Shown here one piece after another: positions 5,816 through 9,716 of a stretch of 9,716 nt of DNA. Within the stretch, counting starts at the first letter, position 1; the number at the start of each line of letters is the position of its first letter. This DNA comes from Galactobacter sp. (GTDB lineage Bacteria; Actinomycetota; Actinomycetes; Actinomycetales; Micrococcaceae), in NCBI RefSeq assembly GCF_022712295.1, contig NZ_JALAGT010000191.1, positions 1 through 9,716 on the forward strand, written 5' to 3'. Made by a program: the position numbers and the translations under genes. The notes under the pieces were generated by a model. It had not been told where the DNA came from, searched no databases, and saw only the letters and a list, made by a program, of their open reading frames with translations.

Positions 5816-7467
5816 CGGTTGTCCCCCTCAGCGACCTCGCGGCGACCCAGCGTCAGCACGAACGGGGAATCCCCGCCGAAGCGAACGGTCTGGGTGGTCT
5901 TGACGGTCTCCACCGCTGCCCACGGGTCCTCGTCAGTACCCGGAAGCGGAACGAACTCGGGGGCATCCGAGGAGGAGACGTGCAGACGCAGGTGGTGCCC
6001 GGCGCGCAGCCGGTACCCCAGCGGGTCCATGGGGACGTCCACGCGGGTCTCCTCCGTGGCGTCGTACACACGGCGTTGACCGCGGGAGATCCTGAATGCC
6101 TCACCGGACGGTGACACGTCCAGTAGGCGCAGGAACACGTCAGCGACCGGCCCCGAGGAAACGAAGCCGAGCTGTGCAGAGACGTCGCCGATCAGGTCGA
6201 CATCTGCTTCCACCGCGGGTGCATCGAAGACCAGCACGTCGTCACGGGCACCCAAGGGGGCCTCGTCCGGGTGGGTCATGAGGAACGCGAAGGCATCCTC
6301 CACCGGTGAAGGTACCGGGTGATCGGGATCGTGAACCCAGGAGAGCTCGCCTTCGGTGGCCGGGTCACGCTGGATCAGGCCATCAGCGGTCAGGTCCAGC
6401 GACACACGCTCGTGCGCCGGAGGCCAGTTCTCGCAGGTCTCGAACGTGCCGGTTCTGGCCAGCTCCCAGGTCACCCGCGGGATGTCCGTGGCCTTGCCGT
6501 TGCCGCGCACGTAGACGTCGAAGAACTCCAGAGTGGGCCCGAGCATAGCCGGCATGATGGCCTCCAGCTGCTCGGACGAACGCATGAAGACGTGCTCCGA
6601 CTCCGGTTCGTCCACGAAGTGGTTCTCGTGGTCGATGGCCTCGATGCGCAGGTGATGCTGCGTGTCCCACGCCGGATTCGACGTGATGGCGCGGACGTCG
6701 TCCCAGGACAGAGGCCCGCAGTTGTCCCACCATCCGATGGTGTGCAGCGTCGGAACCGCGGGCGCGTCCCACACCTGCCCCTGCGGGAAACGGTTCAGGG
6801 TGACGGGTTTCGGGTACCAGAGGTCGTAGGAGTCGGAACGGACCCCCACCGAGGAGATGAACTCCTCAGCGTCAGCAGCGTACGGGCGAGTCCAGGTGGG
6901 CTCCCACTCGAAGGAATCATTGGTGTGGAAATTGGAGAGCGGGTAGAGCAGTGTCACGCCCATCTCCACGCGGGTGTGCTTCTCCCCCGCCGCGCGCCGC
7001 ACCGGATTCCCGAGGCCGGTCCCGGTCACGCGCGGCGAGATCGCCTTCAGCGCCGGGTGCCCGGACGAGGCTGCCGCCCACTGCGTGTATCCGTAGTAGG
7101 AATCGCCCCACATGGCCACACGGCCGTTGGACCATTCCTGCTTGGTGATCCAGTCGATGGTGTCATAGCCATCGTTGACCTCATGGACAAAGAGCAGCGT
7201 CTGCCCCTCGGAACGGAACTTGCCGCGCACGTCCTGGGCCACCACGCGGTAACCGGAACGCATGAAATACTCCGCCACCACAGGGATGAACGTGTACTCG
7301 CCCGATTTGTCGTACGGCAGCCGGATCAGGATCGTGTCGCCTGGAGTGGTGTCTCCGCCGGGAAGATACACATCGGTGGCCAGGTGCACGCCGTCACGGG
7401 TGCGCACGCGGGCCTCGACGGCCAGTTCCGAGACGGGGGCCGGGCCTACGGTCTCAAAGGTGGTCAT
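5812..7467 (-). CDS. CocE/NonD family (S15-like) alpha/beta-hydrolase
   Basis: 551 residues, normal for the CocE/NonD group of serine hydrolases, which includes cocaine esterase, glutaryl-7-ACA acylase and X-Pro dipeptidyl-peptidases. It should cleave an ester or amide bond. After a short lead the fold starts at VRTRDGVHLATDVYLP (21-36). The nucleophile is S123 in GDSYYG, within the family GxSYxG elbow; the oxyanion side is LPYDKSGEY (50-58). The likely catalytic Asp is D248 in LHTIGWWDNC and the His is H280 or H283 in AIDHENHF. From about 310 onward a beta-rich X-Pro C-terminal domain follows (DLIGDVSAQLGFVSSGPVADVFLRLLDVSP). No signal peptide or membrane segment is visible, so it is probably cytoplasmic and acts on what the upstream ABC transporter imports. 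It lies 15 bases after the ATPase gene and overlaps the DUF3237 start by four bases. AAGGA stands 12 bases before the ATG, rather far. Substrate is not predictable: peptide, amide or ester are all possible. Confidence 0.88.
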   Translation of the reverse strand: MTTFETVGPAPVSELAVEARVRTRDGVHLATDVYLPGGDTTPGDTILIRLPYDKSGEYTFIPVVAEYFMRSGYRVVAQDVRGKFRSEGQTLLFVHEVNDGYDTIDWITKQEWSNGRVAMWGDSYYGYTQWAAASSGHPALKAISPRVTGTGLGNPVRRAAGEKHTRVEMGVTLLYPLSNFHTNDSFEWEPTWTRPYAADAEEFISSVGVRSDSYDLWYPKPVTLNRFPQGQVWDAPAVPTLHTIGWWDNCGPLSWDDVRAITSNPAWDTQHHLRIEAIDHENHFVDEPESEHVFMRSSEQLEAIMPAMLGPTLEFFDVYVRGNGKATDIPRVTWELARTGTFETCENWPPAHERVSLDLTADGLIQRDPATEGELSWVHDPDHPVPSPVEDAFAFLMTHPDEAPLGARDDVLVFDAPAVEADVDLIGDVSAQLGFVSSGPVADVFLRLLDVSPSGEAFRISRGQRRVYDATEETRVDVPMDPLGYRLRAGHHLRLHVSSSDAPEFVPLPGTDEDPWAAVETVKTTQTVRFGGDSPFVLTLGRREVAEGDNR

Positions 7468-7482
7468 GGTGTCGGTGGTTCC

Positions 7483-8301
7483 TTATCTCTGGGTCTCGAC
7501 TGTGCGGCGGCGCGGGGTCCAGCCCCGGCGCGGCACGGCATCGAGCAGTCGTTTGGTGTAGTCCTCCTGCGGGTCGGAGAGGACTGTTGATGTGGGGCCG
7601 GCCTCCACGACGGTTCCGCGGTGCAGCACCAGGACCTCGTCGCACAGGTGGGCCACCATGGGGAGGTCGTGGGAGATGAACAGCAGTGCGACGCCGGTCT
7701 CCTCCTGGATCTGACGCAGCAGCGCAACCATCACGTTCTGCGTCGCGACGTCCAGCGCGGAGAGTGCCTCGTCAAGCACCAGCACCTTGGGTTCCGCAGC
7801 CAGTGCCCGGGCAATTGCGACGCGCTGACGCTGACCGCCGGAGAGCGGGCCGGGGCCTTCCTCGGCGACCGCGTGGGGTAGCCGGACGGACTCCAACAGT
7901 TCGATGATGCGCTGTTGGCGGGACTCTGCGCTCAAGCTGGTGTGCAGCTTCAGGACCTCGTCGAGGCCGGCACCGATGGTCTGGCGCGGATCCAGCGACA
8001 CATACGGATCCTGGAACACCATCTGCATGACCTTGGACCGAACCCGGCGCTCCGGGCGTTTGGGGGTGACGGTCAGGTCGTAGTCGCGTCCGTCCAAGGT
8101 CATGGTGCCGGCATCTCCGCGCTCCAGTCCCATCAGGACGCGCACGTTGGTGGACTTGCCGGAGCCGGATTCGCCGACCAGTGCCACGGAACCGCCCGGC
8201 GCCAAGCTCAGCGTGGTGTCCTTGACGGCCACCAGCCGCTCGGTGGAGCCCGCCATGCGGTAGGTCTTGCGCAGTCCCTTGACTTCCAGAACATTGCCCA
8301 T
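7483..8301 (-). CDS. Peptide-type ABC transporter ATP-binding protein (DppF/OppF-like)
   Basis: Second ATPase of a dipeptide/oligopeptide importer; it powers uptake at the inner face of the membrane. All motifs are intact: Walker A GESGSGKST (43-51), Q-loop VFQDPYVSLDPR (95-106, typical of DppF/OppF), signature LSGGQRQR (153-160), Walker B VLVLDE (173-178), D-loop SALDV and switch His H211 in FISHDLPMV. At 272 residues it is shorter than the usual 320-340. The C-terminal oligo_HPY region is reduced to DPQEDYTKRLLDAVPRR with D-Y where H/P-Y is common. It starts three bases after the stop of the partner ATPase gene, with GAGGAGG of the preceding reading frame as SD, so the two are translated together. 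The substrate is inferred from the family only; related systems also carry nickel, sugars or other small molecules. Confidence 0.92.
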   Translation of the reverse strand: MGNVLEVKGLRKTYRMAGSTERLVAVKDTTLSLAPGGSVALVGESGSGKSTNVRVLMGLERGDAGTMTLDGRDYDLTVTPKRPERRVRSKVMQMVFQDPYVSLDPRQTIGAGLDEVLKLHTSLSAESRQQRIIELLESVRLPHAVAEEGPGPLSGGQRQRVAIARALAAEPKVLVLDEALSALDVATQNVMVALLRQIQEETGVALLFISHDLPMVAHLCDEVLVLHRGTVVEAGPTSTVLSDPQEDYTKRLLDAVPRRGWTPRRRTVETQR

Positions 8302-8304
8302 GGC

Positions 8305-9393
8305 TCAGGCCTCCTCGTTCTTCTCATGCCCGACGGCGGTGGCCGGGTCGGTCTCGACCTCGGCGTCGGCGCCAGCCGGCGCCGTCTCGGCGGCGCGCTC
8401 CTCGGCGATGGCCGCGAGGGTGGCATCGCCACCCTCGACCATCCGCAGCGCGGAGGCGACGGACTCGGGTTCCCCGAGATCGTCGTCGGGCATTTCTCCG
8501 GTCTCCTCCACCTGCGTGAAGGCGGAACGGGCGGAGATCAACATCTTGGTGTACTCGTCCTCCGCGTGGTCGTAGACGTCCTCCGAGGCGATCTTCTCCA
8601 CGATGTGACCCTGGCGCATGACCACCAGTTCGGAGCACACGGCCCCGGCGAGGTCCAGGTCATGGGTCACGAAGACCATCGCCAGGCCGAGCTCGTGGCG
8701 GATCTCGTCCAGGATCGCCATGACCTCCTCCTGCGTGGTCACATCCAACGCCGTGGTGATCTCGTCAGCGAAGAGCAGCTTGGGGCCGGTCATCATGGCT
8801 GCAGCGATGGTGACGCGCTGCAGCATGCCGCCGGAGAGCTCACCCGGCAGCTGCCCCAGGACAGCGCGGGCGCGGGGAATGCGGACATTCTCCAGCCATT
8901 CGACGGCCTTGGCCTCCGCCTTTCTGCGCGACATCCGCTTGCGAAGCCGCAATGCCTCGGTGAGGAAATCACCGATGGTGTGCACGGGGTTCACGTGGGT
9001 GCGCGGGTCCTGGAAGACGCTGGCCACCTCGTCTCCCCACCAGTCGGTACGGCGACGCTTGGAGAAGCACAGCACATCCTCGTCCTCGAAGAGGATGCGG
9101 CCGGTGGTCTTGGCGTGGCTGGGCAGCAGGCCGAGGACGGAGCGCAACGTGACGGACTTGCCGGAACCGGACTCCCCCACCAGGCCAACGGCCTGACCGG
9201 GCATGACCTGCCAGTTCACGTCCTCGACCAGGGTTTTTGGACCGATGGAGACGGACACGTCCTCCAGCTTCAGCAGCGGCTGCGCGGTATTGCTCTGCGG
9301 GGCCTGCCGGCCCTGTGCGCTCTGCTGGCCCTGCGCGCTCTGCGGTCCCTGCGCGCTCTGCGGCGTCTTCGGGTTCGTGGCGACGTGGCTCAT
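8305..9393 (-). CDS. Peptide-type ABC transporter ATP-binding protein (DppD/OppD-like)
   Basis: First ATPase of the same importer. Walker A GESGSGKSV (73-81), Q-loop VFQDPRTHVNPVHTI (126-140, the DppD/OppD form), signature LSGGMLQR (186-193), Walker B LLFADE (206-211), D-loop TTALDVTTQ and switch His H244 in FVTHDLDLAG. The N-terminus is unusual: residues 12-29 are three QSAQGx repeats from an 18-base tandem repeat, before the nucleotide-binding domain starts at about 40. After YTKMLISAR (near 291) the normal oligo_HPY region is replaced by an acidic Ala/Glu-rich tail of about 65 residues, probably disordered. The start at 9393 overlaps the permease stop as ATGA; the gene ends three bases before the partner ATPase. 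A start after the repeats is possible but no better SD is apparent. Confidence 0.92.
   Translation of the reverse strand: MSHVATNPKTPQSAQGPQSAQGQQSAQGRQAPQSNTAQPLLKLEDVSVSIGPKTLVEDVNWQVMPGQAVGLVGESGSGKSVTLRSVLGLLPSHAKTTGRILFEDEDVLCFSKRRRTDWWGDEVASVFQDPRTHVNPVHTIGDFLTEALRLRKRMSRRKAEAKAVEWLENVRIPRARAVLGQLPGELSGGMLQRVTIAAAMMTGPKLLFADEITTALDVTTQEEVMAILDEIRHELGLAMVFVTHDLDLAGAVCSELVVMRQGHIVEKIASEDVYDHAEDEYTKMLISARSAFTQVEETGEMPDDDLGEPESVASALRMVEGGDATLAAIAEERAAETAPAGADAEVETDPATAVGHEKNEEA
9311..9364 (-). repeat. 18-base tandem repeat encoding QSAQGx units
   Basis: Three tandem 18-base units (9311-9328, 9329-9346, 9347-9364) differ at only a few positions and encode QSAQGP, QSAQGQ and QSAQGR near the N-terminus of the DppD-like ATPase. 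The unit is in frame, so copy number could vary without breaking the gene. Confidence 0.8.
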
Positions 9394-9716
9394 GACTGTC
9401 CCTCGAATCGACGGGCCAGGCGGTCACCCAGCAGGTTGATGGCCACAACGGTCACGAGCACCAGGATCGCTGCTGCGATGGACTGGTAACCGAAGCCGTT
9501 GAGCAGGTCATTCTTGCCCTCGGCAACGAGCACGCCCCAGTCGGCCTCCGGAGGCTGCAGGCCCAGGCCCAGGAAGGAGATCGCGGCGAGGTCCAGCAGT
9601 GCGTAACCGAAGCCCACGAAGGACTGCACCAGCACGGTCGGCGCGATGTTGGGGATCAAGTGCCTGAACCACAGTGAGAACAGGGGCGCACCCTGCACCT
9701 GCAGTGCCGAGATGTA
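9390..9716 (-). CDS. Peptide-type ABC transporter permease, C-terminal part (DppC/OppC-like)
   Basis: Only the last 108 residues lie in the window; the gene continues past the right edge. The fragment holds the end of the EAA-loop region that contacts the ATPases (YISALQVQGAPLFSLWFRHL, then IPNIAPTVLVQ), followed by the DppC/OppC hallmarks LLDLAAISFLGLGLQPPEADWG and the last membrane helix (AAILVLVTVVAINLLGDRLA). The stop overlaps the ATPase start as ATGA (9393-9390). By family organisation the DppB-like permease and the solute-binding protein probably lie beyond the right edge; that is inference. The GTG at 9698 is internal, not the real start. Confidence 0.9.
   Translation of the reverse strand, partial: YISALQVQGAPLFSLWFRHLIPNIAPTVLVQSFVGFGYALLDLAAISFLGLGLQPPEADWGVLVAEGKNDLLNGFGYQSIAAAILVLVTVVAINLLGDRLARRFEGQS

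Noticed and set aside
6319..7590. Long plus-strand open frame opposite the CocE/NonD gene
   Set aside because: Arg/Gly/His/Val-rich translation with no family features, fully antisense to a clear hydrolase gene.
7915..9489. Long open frame on the plus strand opposite the two ATPase genes
   Set aside because: It is antisense to two fully motif-intact ABC ATPases, its translation has no recognisable domain and high GC makes such mirror frames common.

Overview
This is a GC-rich window with every recognisable gene on the minus strand. Codon use, gene families and SD sites point to a high-GC actinobacterium, most likely in or near the Micrococcales (inferred from the acetolactate synthase and the Pro/Gln/Tyr-rich membrane proteins; I could not place it to genus). 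I saw no rRNA, tRNA, transposase, phage gene or CRISPR array.

Layout in transcription order (high to low coordinates). (A) 9716-5271: a tightly packed peptide-type ABC transport operon cut by the right edge. It holds the C-terminal end of a DppC/OppC-like permease, a DppD/OppD-like ATPase, a DppF/OppF-like ATPase, a CocE/NonD (S15-like) alpha/beta-hydrolase and a DUF3237 gene. Successive genes overlap by ATGA or lie 3-15 bases apart, and a strong hairpin at 5180-5219 closes the unit. The simplest reading is that the transporter imports a peptide, amide or ester and the cytoplasmic hydrolase cleaves it. The DUF3237 gene is split by a one-base frameshift in a five-base homopolymer.

(B) 5023-1937: two paralogous four-helix membrane proteins of unknown function. 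Both have a short N-terminal helical module resembling the actinobacterial variant leucine-rich repeat (LRV) domain, a low-complexity linker, four membrane segments and a C-terminal tail of PYG repeats. Each has its own SD site and a downstream terminator-like hairpin. Between them lies a 396-base gap with a nested inverted-repeat array (3509-3684) and the hairpin terminator of the upstream paralogue. The downstream paralogue also carries a tandemly duplicated linker motif, SDETTVFRPV, which resembles the phosphorylated ETTxVFR segment of GarA/OdhI.

(C) 1936-1: a 342-base regulatory gap followed by ilvB, the large subunit of acetolactate synthase (branched-chain amino acid synthesis). The gap holds the terminator of the preceding gene, overlapping TGGAC/GTCCA palindromes, candidate promoters and a long hairpin with a competing alternative fold just upstream of ilvB. 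The ilvB frame is interrupted by two TAG codons five codons apart, close to the left edge, although the residues around them still read as acetolactate synthase.

The most interesting candidates are the paralogous membrane-protein pair with the duplicated phospho-motif-like repeat, the nested inverted-repeat array, and the transporter-hydrolase-DUF3237 operon. The ilvB and DUF3237 lesions may be real decay or draft-assembly errors; the sequence alone cannot decide.
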